Positions 25,451 to 38,460 of a stretch of DNA of 64,000 nucleotides are shown piece after piece. Under the pieces are notes generated by a model that saw only the letters and a list, made by a program, of their open reading frames with translations, did no database searches and had not been told where the DNA came from. The position numbers were made by a program, and so were the translations under genes. This DNA comes from Clusia tigrina (lineage: Eukaryota > Arthropoda > Insecta > Diptera > Clusiidae), in the NCBI GenBank assembly GCA_920105625.2, contig CAKKTE020000052.1, forward strand, positions 1,116,001 through 1,180,000. Direction: 5' to 3'. Position 1 is the first letter of the stretch. Each line of letters begins with the position of its first letter.

Positions 25451-28005
25451 CCTTGAAATTTTGTAACAATAAAGTACTCGAGCCTCTTGTCTATTTAAGA
25501 TATCTCTCAAAGCTATGCTACCCTTGAATCCCAAAGCAAACACTGATAAAACTTCAAATGGCCCTAACTTATTTACGGTACGTCCTACACCTATCAAAGT
25601 TTGCAACATACAAATGCTTGAACTTTTTACTGGAGCGTCATAAAACCTTGAAATTTTGTAACAATAAAGTACTCGAGCCTCTTGTCAATTTAAGCTATCG
25701 CTCATAGCTATGCTACCCTTGAGTCCCAAATCAAACACTGATAAAACTTCAAATCGCCCCACCTGCTATACGGTACGTCCTACACCTATCAAAGTTTGCA
25801 ACATGCAAATGCTTGTAACTTTTTACTGGAGCGTCATAAAACCTTGAAATTTTGTAACAATAAAGTACTCGAGCCTCTTGTCAATTTAAGCTATCGCTCA
25901 TAGCTATGCTACCCTTGAGTCCCAAATCAAACACTGATAAAACTTCAAATACCACTAACTTCTATACGATACGTCCTACACCTATCAAGGTTTGCAACAT
26001 ACAAATGCTTGTAACTTTTTACTGGAGCATCATAAAACCTTTAAATTTTGTAACAATAAAGTACTCGAGCCTCTTGTCAATTTAAGCTATCGCTCAAAGC
26101 TATGCTACCCTTGAGTCCCAAATCAAACACTGATAAAACTTCAAATGGCCCTAACTTCTACACAGTGCATCCTATACCTATCAAAGTTTGAAACATACAA
26201 ATGCTTGTAACTTTTTACTGAAGCGTCATAAAACCTTGAAATTTTGTAACAATAAAGTACTCGAGCCTCTTGTCAATTTAAGCTATCGCACAAAGCTATG
26301 CTACCCTTGAATCCCAAAGCAAACACTGATAAAACTTCAAATGGCCCTAACTTCTTTACGGTACGTCCTACACCTATCAAAATTTGCAACATACAAATGC
26401 TTGTAACTTTTTACTGTAGCGTCACAACACCTTGAAATTTTGTAACAATAAAGAACTCGAGCCTCTTGTCAATTTAAGCTATCGCTCAAAGCTATGCTAC
26501 CCTTGAGTCTCCAATCAAACACTGATAGAACTTCAAATGGACCTAACTTCTATACGGTACGTCCTATACCTATCAAAGTTTGCAACATACAAATGCTTGT
26601 AACTTTTTACTGAAGCGCCATAAAACCTTGAAATTTTGTAACAATAGAGTACTCGAGCCTCTTGTCAATTTAAGCTATCGCTCATAGCTATGCTACCCTT
26701 GAGTCCGAAATCAAACACTGATAAAACGTCAAATGGCTCTAACTTCTATACGATACGTCCTACACCTATCAAAGTTTGCAACATACAAATGCTTGTAACT
26801 TTTTACTGAAGCGCCATAAAACCTTGAAATTTTGTAACAATAAAGTAATCGAGCCTCTTGTCAATTTAAGCTATCGATCGAAGCTATGCTACCCTTGAGT
26901 CCCAAATCAAACACTGAAAAAACTTCCAATGGCCCTAACTTCTATACGGTACATCCTACACCTATCAAAGATTGCAACATACAAATGCTTGAAACTTTTT
27001 ACTGGAGCGTCATAAAACCTTGAAATTTTGTAACAATAAAGTACTCGAGCCTCTTGTCAATTTAAGCTATCGCTCAAAGCTATGCTACACTTGAGTCTCA
27101 AATCAAACACTGATAAAACTTCAGATGGCTCTAACTTATATACGGTACGTCCTACATCTATCAAAGTTTGCAACATACAAATGCTTGTAACTTTTTACTG
27201 GAGCGTCATAAAACCTCGAAATTTTGTAACAATAAAGTACTCGATTCTCTTGTCAATTTAAGCTATCGCTCAAAGCTATGCTTCCCTTGACTCCCAAATC
27301 AAACACTGATAAAACTTCAAATGGCCCTAACTTCTATACGGTGCATCCTATACCTATCAAAGTTTGCAACATACAAATGCTTGTAACTTTTTACTGGAGC
27401 GTCATAAAACCTTGAATATTTGTAACAATAAAGTACTCGAGCCTCTTGTCAATTTAAGCTATCGCTCAAAGCTATGCTACCCTTGAGTCACAAATCAAAC
27501 ACTGATAAAACTTCAAATGGCCCTAACATCTATACGGTACGTCCTATACCTATCAAAGTTTGCAACATACAAATGCTTGTAACTTTTTACTGAAGCGCCA
27601 TAAAACCTTGAAATTTTGTAACAATAAAGTACTCGAGCCTCCGGTCAATTTAAGCTATCGCTCAATGCTATGCTACCCTTGAGTCCCAAATCAAACACTG
27701 AAAAAACTTCCAATGGCCCTAACTTCTATACGGTACGTCCTACACCTATCAAAGATTGCAACATACAAATGTTTGTAACTTTTTACTGGAGCGTCATAAA
27801 ACCTTGAAATTTTGTAACAATAAAGTACTCGAGCCTCTTGTCAATTTAAGCTATCGCTCAAAGCTATACTACCGTTGAGTCACAAATCAAACACTGATAA
27901 AACTTCAAATGGCCCCAACTGCTATACGGTACGTGCTACACCTATCAAAGATTGCAACATACAAATGCTTGTAACTTTTTACTGAAGCGCCATAAAACCT
28001 TGAAA
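25450..28005 (+). repeat. Transition zone between left and middle variant communities
   Basis: The last gtctatttaag/cttatttacgg unit ends at about 25,600. The first cctcgaaatt is near 27,215, the first tcgattctc near 27,240 and the first gtacgtgctacacc near 27,930. Units between carry mixed or private changes (gtagcgtcacaacacc, caatagagtactcg, cgatcgaagc, ccggtcaat). No non-satellite sequence occurs. Confidence 0.7.
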
Positions 28006-29190
28006 TTTTGTAACAATAAAGTACTCGAGCCTCTTGTCAATTTTAGCTATCGCTCAAAGCTATGCTACACTTGAGTCCCAAATCAAACACTGATAAAACT
28101 TCAAATGGCCCCAACTGGTATACGGTACGTGCTACACCTATCAAAGTTTGCAACATGCAAATGCTTGTAACTTTTTACTGGAGCGTCATAAAGCCTTGAA
28201 ATTTTGTAACAATAAAGTACTCGAGCCTCCTGTCAATTTAAGCTATCGCTCAAAGCTATGCTACCCTTGAGTCCAAATCAAACACTGAAAAAACTTCTAA
28301 TGGCCCTTACTTCTATACGGTACGTCCTACACCTATCAAAGATTGCAACTTACAAAAGCTTGTAACTTTTTACTGGAGCGTCATAAAACCTTAAAATTTT
28401 GTAACAATAAAGTACTCGAGCCTCTTGTCAATTTAAGCTATCGCTCAAAGCTATGCTACCCTTGAGTCACAAATCAAACACTGATAAAACTTCAAATGGC
28501 CCCAACTGCTATACGGTACGTGCTACACCCATCAAAGTTTGCAACATGCAAATGCTTGTAACTTTTTACTGGAGCGTCATAAAACCTTGAAATTTTGTAA
28601 CAATAAAGTACTCGAGCCTCTTGTCAATTTTAGCTATCGCTCAAAGCTATGCTACACTTGAGTCCCAAATCAAACACTGATAAAACTTCAAATGGCCCCA
28701 ACTGGTATACGGTACGTGCTACACCTATCAAAGTTTGCAACATGCAAATGCTTGTAACTTTTTACTGGAGCGTCATAAAGCCTTGAAATTTTGTAACAAT
28801 AAAGTACTCGAGCCTCCTGTCAATTTAAGCTATCGCTCAAAGCTATGCTACCCTTGAGTCCAAATCAAACACTGAAAAAACTTCTAATGGCCCTTACTTC
28901 TATACGGTACGTCCTACACCTATCAAAGATTGCAACTTACAAAAGCTTGTAACTTTTTACTGGAGCGTCATAAAACCTTAAAATTTTGTAACAATAAAGT
29001 ACTCGAGCCTCTTGTCAATTTAAGCTATCGCTCAAAGCTATGCTACCCTTGAGTCACAAATCAAACACTGATAAAACTTCAAATGGCCCCAACTGCTATA
29101 CGGTACGTGCTACACCCATCAAAGTTTGCAACATGCAAATGCTTGTAACTTTTTACTGGAGCGTCATAAAACCTTGAAATTTTGTAACAA
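28005..29190 (+). repeat. 587-bp trimer, two tandem near-identical copies
   Basis: Copy 1 is about 28005-28591 and copy 2 about 28592-29178. Both share rare variants: aactggtatacgg, ataaagccttg, cctcctgtc, gagtccaaatc with a 1-bp loss, ggcccttacttc, caacttacaaaagcttg and tacacccatc. The shared 1-bp loss makes the period 587 rather than 588. I saw no difference between copies when reading through, so the duplication is recent or recently homogenised. Confidence 0.85.
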
Positions 29191-30340
29191 TAAAGTACTC
29201 GAGCCTCTTGTCAATTTAAGCTATCGCTCAGAGCTATGCTACCCTCGAGTCCCAAATCAAACACTGATAAAACTTCAAATGGCTCTAACTTATATACGGT
29301 ACGTCCTACATCTATCAAAGTTTGCAACATACAAATGCTTGTAACTTTTTACTGGAGCGTCATAAAACCTCGAAATTTTGTAACAATAAAGTACTCGCTT
29401 CACTTGTCAATTTAAGCTATCGCTCAAAGCTATGCTTCCCTTGAGTCCCAAATCAAACACTGATAAAACTTCAAATGGCCCTAAATTCTATACGGTGCAT
29501 CCTATACCTATCAAAGTTTGCAACATACAAATGCTTGTAACTTTTTACTGGAGCGTCATAAAACCTTGAATATTTGTAACAATAAAGTACTCGAGCCTCT
29601 TGTCAATTTAAGCTATCGCTCAAAGCTATGCTACCCTTGAGTCACAAATCAAACACTGATAAATCTTCAAATGGCCCTAACTTCGATACGGTACGTCCTA
29701 CACCAATCAAAGATTGCAACATACAAATGCTTGTAACTTTTTACTGGAGCGTCATAAAACCTTGAAATTTTGTAACAATAAAGTACTCGAGCCTCTTGTC
29801 AATTTAAGCTATCGCTCAAAGCTATGCTACCCTTGAGTCCCAAATCAAACACTGATAAAACTTCAAATGGCCCTAACTTCTACACAGTGCATCCTATACC
29901 TATCAAAGTTTGCAACATACAAATGCTTGTAACTTTTTACTGGAGCGCCATAAAACCTCGAAATTTTGTAACAATAAAGTACTCGATCCTCTCGTCAATT
30001 AAAGCTATCGCTCAAAGATATGCTTCCCTTGAGTCCCAAATCACACACTGATAAAACTTCAAATGGCCCTAATTTCTATACGGTACGTCCTACACCTATC
30101 AAAGATTGCAACATACAAATGCTTGTAACTTTTTACTGGAGCGTCATAAAACCTTGAAAGTTAGTAACAATAAAGTACTCGAGCCTCTTGTCAATTTAAG
30201 CTATCGCTCAAAGCTATGCTACCCTTGAGTCCCAAATCAAACACTGACAAAACTTCAAATGGCCCTAACTGCTATACGGTATGTCCTATACCTATCAAAG
30301 TTTGCAACATACAAATGCTTGTAACTTTTTACTGAAGCGT
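29190..30340 (+). repeat. Middle-domain satellite units
   Basis: These full-length units have variants tactcgcttcac, cctcgaaatt, gaatatttg, gtcacaaatc with ataaatcttc, and the ctctcgtcaattaaagc unit (near 29990). The last recurs at 32.7, 34.5, 37.0, 38.7, 40.5 and 43.0 kb, so it marks a larger higher-order unit. No gene or interruption is visible. Confidence 0.75.
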
Positions 30341-31510
30341 CATAAAACCTTGAACTTTTGTAACAATAAAGTACTTGAGCCTCTTGTCAATTTAAGCTAT
30401 CGCTCAAAGCTATGCTACCCTTGAGTCCCAAATCAGACACTGATAAAACTTCAAATGGCCCTAACTTCTACACAGTGCATCCTATACCTATCAAAGTTTG
30501 CAACATACAAATGCTTGTAACTTTTTACTGGAGCGTCATAAAACCTTGAAATTTTGTAACAATAAAGTACTCGAGCCTCTTGTCAATTTAAGCTATCGCT
30601 CAAAGCAATGCTACCCTTGAATCCCAAAGCAAACACTGTTAAAACTTCAAATGGCCCTAACTTCTATACGGTACGTAATACACCTATATGTATGCAACAT
30701 ACAAATGCTTGTAACTTTTTACTGGAGCGTCATAAAACCTTGAAATTTTGTAACCATAAAGTATCCGAGCCTCTTGTCAATTTAAGTTATCGCTCAAAGC
30801 TATGCTACCCTTGAGTCCCAAATCAAACACTGATAAAACTTCAAATGGCCCTAACTTATATACGGTACGTCCTACACCTATCAAAGTTTGCAACATACAA
30901 ATGCTTGTAGCGTTTTACTGGAGCGTCATAAAACCTTGAAATTTTGTAACAATAAAGTACTTGAGCCTCTTGTCAATTTAAGCTATCGCTCAAAGCTATG
31001 CTACCCTTGAGTCCCAAATCAGACACTGATAAAACTTCAAATGGCCCTAACTTCTACACAGTGCATCCTATACCTATCAAAGTTTGCAACATACAAATGC
31101 TTGTAACTTTTTTCTGAAGCGTCATAAAACCTTGAAATTTTGTAACAATAAAGTACTCGAGCCTCTTGTCAATTTAAGCTATCGCTCAAAGCAATGCTAC
31201 CCTTGAATCCCAAAGCAAACACTGTTAAAACTTCAAATGGCCCTAACTTCTATACGGTACGTCCTACACCTATCAAAGTATGCAACATACAAATGCTTGT
31301 AACTTTTTACTGGAGCGTCATAAAACCTTGAAATTTTGTAACAATAAAGTATCCGAGCCTCTTGTCAATTTAAGTTATCGCTCAAAGCTATGCTACCCTT
31401 GAGTCCCAAATCAAACACTGATAAAACTTCAAATGGCCCTAACTTATATACGGTACGTCCTACACCTATCAAAGTTAGCAACATACAAATGCTTGTAACT
31501 TTTTACTGGA
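30340..31510 (+). repeat. 586-bp trimer, two tandem copies
   Basis: Copies at about 30340-30925 and 30926-31510 share gtacttgagcc, aatcagacactg, gcaatgctacccttgaatcc (30605/31191), aaacactgttaaaac, gtatccgagcc and cttatatacgg. Copy 1 has a scrambled stretch, gtaatacacctatatgtatgc, near 30675-30697. It is 2 bp shorter there than copy 2, which explains 586 rather than 588. Confidence 0.75.
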
Positions 31511-34500
31511 GCGTCATAAAACCTTGAAATTTTGTAACAATAAAGTACTCGAGCTTCTTGTCAATTTAAGATATCGCTCAAAGCTATGCAACCCTTCAGT
31601 CCCAAATCAAACACTGATAGAACTTCAAATGGACCTAACTTCTATACGGTACGTCCTATACCTATCAAAGTTTGCAACATACAAATGCTTGTAACTTTTT
31701 ACTGAAGCGCCATAAAACCTTGAAATTTTGTAACAATAAAGTACTCGAGCCTCTTGTCAATTTTAGCTATCGCTCAAAGCTATGCTACACTTGAGTCCCA
31801 AATCAAACACTGATAAAACTTCAAATGGCCCCAACTGCTATACGGTACGTGCTACACCTATCAAAGTTTGCAACATGCAAATGCTTGTAACTTTTTACTG
31901 GAGCGTCATAAAGCCTTGAAATTTTGTAACAATAAAGTACTCGAGCCTCTTGTCAATTTAAGCTATCGCTCATAGCTATGCTACCCTCAAGTCCCAAATC
32001 AAACACTGATAAAACTTCAAATGGCTCTAACTTATATACGGTATGTCCTACATCTATCAAAGTTTGCAACATACAAATGCTTGTAACTTTTTACTGGAGC
32101 GTCATAAAACCTCGAAATTTTGTAACAATAAAGTACTCGATTCTCTTGTCAATTTAAGCTATCGCTCAAAGCTATGCTTCCCTTGAGTCCCAAATCAAAC
32201 ACTGATAAAACTTCAAATGGCCCTAACTTCTATATGGTGCATCCTATACCTATCAAAGTTTGCAACATACAAATGCTTGTAACTTTTTAATGGAGCGTCA
32301 TAAAACCTTGAAATTTTGTAACAATAAAGTACTCGAGCCTCTTGTCAATTTAAGCTATCGCTCAAAGCTATGCTACCCTTGAGTCCCAAATCAAACACTG
32401 ATAAAACTTCAAATGGCCCTAACTTCTACACAGTGCATCCTATACCTATCAAAGTTTGCAACATACAAATGCTTGTAACTTTTAACTGGAGCGTCATAAA
32501 ACCTTGAAATTTTGTAACAATAAAGTACTCGAGCCTCTTGTCAATTTAAGCTATCGCTCAAAGCTATGCTACCCTTGAGTCACAAATCAAACACTGATAA
32601 AACTTCAAATGGCCCTAACTTCTACACAGTGCATCCTATACCTATCAAAGTTTGCAACATACAAATGCTTGTAACTTTTTACTGGAGCGTCATAAAACCT
32701 CGAAATTTTGTAACAATAAAGTACTCGATCCTCTCGTCAATTAAAGCTATCGCTCAAAGATATGCTTCCCTTGAGTCCCAAATCAAACACTGACAAAACT
32801 TCAAATGGCCCTAACTGCTATACGGTATGTCCTATACCTATCAAAGTTTGCAACATACAAATGCTTGTAACTTTTTACTGAAGCGTCATAAAACCTTGAA
32901 ATTTTGTAACAATAAAGTACTTGAGCCTCTTGTCAATTTAAGCTATCGCTCAAAGCTATGCTACCCTTGAGTCCCAAATCAGACACTGATAAAACTTCAA
33001 ATGGCCCTAACTTCTACACAGTGCATCCTATACCTATCAAAGTTTGCAACATACAAATGCTTGTAACTTTTTACTGAAGCGTCATAAAACCTTGAAATTT
33101 TGTAACAATAAAGTATCCGAGCCTCTTGTCAATTTAAGTTATCGCTCAAAGCTATGCTACCCTTGAGTCCCAAATCAAACACTGATAAAACTTCAAATGG
33201 CCCTAACTTATATACGGTACGTCCTACACCTATCAAAGTTAGCAACATACAAATGCTTGTAACTTTTTACTGGAGCGTAATAAAACCTTGAAATTTTGTA
33301 ACAATAAAGTACTCGAGCCTCTTGTCAATTTAAGATATCGCTCAAAGCTATGCAACCCTTGAGTCCCAAATCAAACACTGATAGAACTTCAAATGGACCT
33401 AACTTCTATACGGTACGTCCTATACCTATCAAAGTTTGCAACATACAAATGCTTGTAACTTTTTACTAAAGCGCCATAAAACCTTGAAATTTTGTAACAA
33501 TAAAGTACTCGAGCCTCTTGTCAATTTTAGCTATCGCTCAAAGCTATGCTACACTTGAGTCCCAAATCAAACACTGATAAAACTTCAAATGGCCCCAACT
33601 GCTATACGGTACGTGCTACACCTATCAAAGTTTGCAACATGCAAATGCTTGTAACTTTTTACTGGAGCGTCATAAAGCCTTGAAATTTTGTAACAATAAA
33701 GTACTCGAGCCTCTTGTCAATTTAAGCTATCGCTCATAGCTATGCTACCCTCGAGTCCCAAATCAAACACTGATAAAACTTCAAATGGCTCTAACTTATA
33801 TACGGTATGTCCTACATCTATCAAAGTTTGCAACATACAAATGCTTGTAACTTTTTACTGGAGCGTCATAAAACCTCGAAATTTTGTAACAATAAAGTAC
33901 TCGATTCTCTTGTCAATTTAAGCTATCGCTCAAAGCTATGCTTCCCTTGAGTCCCAAATCAAACACTGATAAAACTTCAAATGGCCCTAACTTCTATATG
34001 GTGCATCCTATACCTATCAAAGTTTGCAACATACAAATGCTTGTAACTTTTTAATGGAGCGTCATAAAACCTTGAAATTTTGTAACAATAAAGTACTCGA
34101 GCCTCTTGTCAATTTAAGCTATCGCTCAAAGCTATGCTACCCTTGAGTCCCAAATCAAACACTGATAAAACTTCAAATGGCCCTAACTTCTACACAGTGC
34201 ATCCTATACCTATCAAAGTTTGCAACATACAAATGCTTGTAACTTTTAACTGGAGCGTCATAAAACCTTGAAATTTTGTAACAATAAAGTACTCGAGCCT
34301 CTTGTCAATTTAAGCTATCGCTCAAAGCTATGCTACCCTTGAGTCACAAATCAAACACTGATAAAGCTTCAAATGGCCCTAACTTCTACACAGTGCATCC
34401 TATACCTATCAAAGTTTGCAACACACAAATGCTTGTAACTTTTTACTGGAGCGTCATAAAACCTCGAAATTTTGTAACAATAAAGTACTCGATCCTCTCG

Positions 34501-36060
34501 TCAATTAAAGCTATCGCTCAAAGATATGCTTCCCTTGAGTCCCAAATCAAACACTGACAAAACTTCAAATGGCCCTAACTGCTATACGGTATGTCCTATA
34601 CCTATCAAAGTTTGCAACATACAAATGCTTGTAACTTTTTACTGAAGCGTCATAAAACCTTGAAATTTTGTAACAATAAAGTACTTGAGCCTCTTGTCAA
34701 TTTAAGCTATCGCTCAAAGCTATGCTACCCTTGAGTCCCAAATCAGACACTCATAAAACTTCAAATGGCCCTAACTTCTACACAGTGCATCCTATACCTA
34801 TCAAAGTTTGCAACATACAAATGCTTGTAACTTTTTACTGAAGCGTCATAAAACCTTGAAATTTTGTAACAATAAAGTACTCGAGCCTCTTGTCAATTTA
34901 AGCTATCGCTCAAAGCAATGCTACCCTTGAATCCCAAAGCAAACACTGTTAAAACTTCAAATGGCCCTAACTTCTATACGGTACGTCCTACACCTATCAA
35001 AGTATGCAACATACAAATGCTTGTAACTTTTTACTGGAGCGTCATAACACCTTGAAATTTTGTAACAATAAAGTATCCGAGCCTCTTGTCAATTTAAGTT
35101 ATCGCTCAAAGCTATGCTACCCTTGAGTCCCAAATCAAACACTGATAAAACTTCAAATGGCCCTAACTTATATACGGTACGTCCTACACCTATCAAAGTT
35201 AGCAACATACAAATGCTTGTAACTTTTTACTGGAGCGTCATAAAACCTTGAAATTTTGTAACAATAAAGTACTCGAGCCTCTTGTCAATTTAAGATATCG
35301 CTCAAAGCTATGCAACCCTTGAGTCCCAAATCAAACACTGATAGAACTTCAAATGGACCTAACTTCTATACGGTACGTCCTATACCTATCAAAGTTTGCA
35401 ACATACAAATGCTTGTAACTTTTTACTGAAGCGCCATAAAACCTTGAAATTTTGTAACAATAAAGTACTCGAGCCTCTTGTCAATTTTAGCTATCGCTCA
35501 AAGCTATGCTACACTTGAGTCCCAAATCAAACACTGATAAAACTTCAAATGGCCCCAACTGCTATACGGTACGTGCTACACCTATCAAAGTTTACAACAT
35601 GCAAATGCTTGTAACTTTTTACTGGATCGTCATAAAGCCTTGAAATTTTGTAACAATAAAGTACTCGAGCCTCTTGTCAATTTAAGCTATCGCTCATAGC
35701 TATGCTACCCTCGAGTCCCAAATCAAACACTGATAAAACTTCAAATGGCTCTAACTTATATACGGTATGTCCTACATCTATCAAAGTTTGCAACATACAA
35801 ATGCTTGTAACTTTTTACTGGAGCGTCATAAAACCTCGAAATTTTGTAACAATAAAGTACTCGATTCTCTTGTCAATTTAAGCTATCGCTCAAAGCTATG
35901 CTTCCCTTGAGTCCCAAATCAAACACTGATAAAACTTCAAATGGCCCTAACTTCTATATGGTGCATCCTATACCTATCAAAGTTTGCAACATACAAATGC
36001 TTGTAACTTTTTAATGGAGCGTCATAAAACTTTGAAATTTTGTAACAATAAAGTACTCGA
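30957..36060 (+). repeat. Higher-order repeat of 9-10 monomers (1,960/1,764 bp)
   Basis: The marker gtacttgagcc starts at 30957, 32917 and 34681, giving periods of 1,960 bp (10 units) and 1,764 bp (9 units). Each round carries in order the gtatccgagcc, tatgcaaccc, caattttagc, ataaagcc, accctcgag or accctcaag, tcgattctc, ctatatggtgcatcc and ctttttaatgg variants. The 9-unit round lacks the unit with gcaatgctacccttgaatcc. The third round departs from the pattern at about 36,060. Confidence 0.85.
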
Positions 36061-38460
36061 GCCTCTTGTCAATTTAAGCTATCGCTCAAAGCTATGCTAC
36101 CCTTGAGTCACAAATCAAACACTGATAAATCTTCAAATGGCCCTAACTTCTATACGGTACGTCCTACACCTATCAAAGATTGCAACATACAAATGCTTGT
36201 AACTTTTTACTGGAGCGTCATAAAACCTTGAAATTTTGTAACAATCAAACCCAATCAAACACTGATAAAACTTCAAATGGCCCCAACTGCTATACGGTAC
36301 GTGCTACACCTATCAAAGTTTGCAACATGCAAATGCTTGTAACTTTTTACTGGAGCGTCATAAAACCTTGAAATTTTGTAACAATAAAGTACTCGAGCCT
36401 CTTGTCAATTTAAGCTATCGCTCATAGCTATGATACCCTTGAGTCCCAAATCAAACACTGATAGAGCTTCAAATGGACCTAACTTCTATACGGTGCATCC
36501 TATACCTATCAAAGTTTGCAACATACAAATGCTTGTAACTTTTTACTGGAGCGTCATAAAACCTTGAATATTTGTAACAATAAAGTACTCGAGCCTCTTG
36601 TCAATTTAAGCTATCGCTCAAAGCTATGCTACCCTTGAGTCACAAATCAAACACTGATAAATCTTCAAATGGCCCTAACTTCTATACGGTACCTCCTACA
36701 CCTATCAAAGATTGCAACATACAAATGCTTGTAACTTTTTACTGGAGCGTCATAAAACCTTGAAATTTTGTAACAATAAAGTACTCGAGCCTCTTGTCAA
36801 TTTAAGCTATCGCTCAAAGCTATGCTACCCTTGAGTCCCAAATCAAACACTGATAAAACTTCAAATGGCCCTAACTTCTACACAGTGCATCCTATACCTA
36901 TCAAAGTTTGCAACATACAAATGCTTGTAACTTTTTACTGGAGCGTCATAAAACCTCGAAATTTTGTAACAATAAAGTACTCGATCCTCTCGTCAATTAA
37001 AGCTATCGCTCAAAGATATGCTTCCCTTGAGTCCCAAATCAAACACTGGTAAAACTTCAAATGGCCCTAATTTCTATACGGTACGTCCTACACCTATCAA
37101 AGATTGCAACATACAAATGCTTGTAACTTTTTACTGGAGCGTCATAAAACCTTGAAAGTTTCTAACAATAAAGTACTCGAGCCTCTTGTCAATTTAAGCT
37201 ATCGCTCAAAGCTATGCTACCCTTGAGTCCCAAATCAAACACTGACAAAACTTCAAATGGCCCTAACTGCTATACGGTATGTCCTATACCTATCAAAGTT
37301 TGCAACATACAAATGCTTGTAACTTTTTACTGAAGCGTCATAAAACCTTGAAATTTTGTAACAATAAAGTACTTGAGCCTCTTGTCAATTTAATCTATCG
37401 CTCAAAGCTATGCTACCCTTGAGTCCCAAATCAGACACTGATAAAACTTCAAATGGTCCTAACTTCTACACAGTGCATCCTATACCTATCAAAGTTTGCA
37501 ACATACAAATGCTTGTAACTTTTTACTGAAGCGTCATAAAACCTTGAAATTTTGTAACAATAAAGTACTCGAACCTCTTGTCAATTTAAGCTATCGCTCA
37601 AAGCAATGCTACCCTTGAATCCCAAAGCAAACACTGTTAAAACTTCAAATGGCCCTAACTTCTATACGGTACGTCCTACACCTATCAAAGTATGCAACAT
37701 ACAAATGCTTGTAACTTTTTACTGGAGCGTCATAAAACCTTGAAATTTTGTAACAATAAAGTACTCGAGCCTCTTGTCAATTTAAGATATCGCTCAAAGC
37801 TATGCAACCCCTGAGTCCCAAATCAAACACTGATAGAACTTCAAATGGACCTAACTTCTATACGGTACGTACTATACCTATCAAAGCATACAAATTCTTG
37901 TAACTTTTTACTGAAGCGTCATAAAACCTTGTAATTTTGTAACAATAAAGTACTCGAGCCTCTTGTCAATTTAAGCTATCGCTCAAAGCTATGGTACCCT
38001 TGAGTCCCAAATCAAACACTGATAAAACTTCAAATGGCCCCAACTGCTATACGGTACGTGCTACACCTATCAAAGTTTGCAACATGCAAATGCTTGTAAC
38101 TTTTTACTGGAGCGTCATAAAACCTCGAAATTTTGTAACAATAAAGTACTCGATTCTCTTGTCAATTTAAGCTATCGCTCAAAGCTATGCTTCCCTTGAG
38201 TCCCAAATCAAACACTGATAAAACTTCAAATGGCCCTAACTTCTATACGGTGCATCCTATACCTATCAAAGTTTGCAACATACAAATGCTTGTAACTTTT
38301 TACTGGAGCGTCATAAAACCTTGAAATTTTGTAACAATAAAGTACTCGAGCCTCTTGTCAATTTAAGCTATCGCTCAAAGCTATGCTACCCTTGAGTCAC
38401 AAATCAAACACTGATAAATCTTGAAATGGCCCTAACTTCTATACGGTACGTCCTACACCT
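32448..38460 (+). repeat. 6-kb tandem segmental duplication, copy 1 (6,013 bp)
   Basis: Every variant from 32448 onward recurs 6,013 bp later, up to a deletion near 36,246; after that the offset is 6,003 bp. Matching sites include tttaactgg (32480/38493), gcgtaataaaacc, ttactaaagcgcc, tactggatcg, gtttctaac, caaagcatac and cttgaaatgg (38420/44423). Upstream of 32448 the two copies differ at once (cacagtgcatcc versus tacggtacgtcc), which fixes the left edge. Confidence 0.9.
36162..36301 (+). repeat. Truncated monomer (140 bp, 56-bp deletion)
   Basis: The sequence runs gtaacaatcaaacccaatc, joining the AATAAA region to the later aaatcaaacac segment. The AATAAA and XhoI sites are lost. The two break regions share the short word caat or atcaaac, as expected for a microhomology or slippage junction. 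Confidence 0.85.

Larger units (their letters stand above)
1..25600 (+). repeat. Left variant community of the array
   Basis: Units here share variants that are rare or absent further right: gtctatttaagatatctctc, cacggaaaaaacttcc, aagaactcgag, cttatttacgg, gaatcccaaagc with ctaagctacc, and aacaattaag. Variants typical of the right side (gtacgtgctacacc, cctcgaaatt, tcgattctcttg) are missing. The region is a mosaic of duplicated multi-monomer blocks, listed separately. Nearly all chance open frames above 60 codons here lie on the minus strand. Confidence 0.75.

Noticed and set aside
5188..25609. Repeated minus-strand open frames of about 75-89 codons with near-identical predicted peptides
   Set aside because: They lie wholly in satellite DNA and recur only because the DNA repeats. 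The unit length (196) leaves remainder 1 on division by 3, so the frame shifts each unit, and no frame spans more than about 1.4 units. The similarity follows the DNA variants with no sign of codon-level constraint.
25450..29126. Array inversion explaining the switch of open frames from minus to plus strand
   Set aside because: The plus strand reads the same unit orientation on both sides, for example cttgtaactttttactg and gtcccaaatcaaac throughout. There is no inversion.
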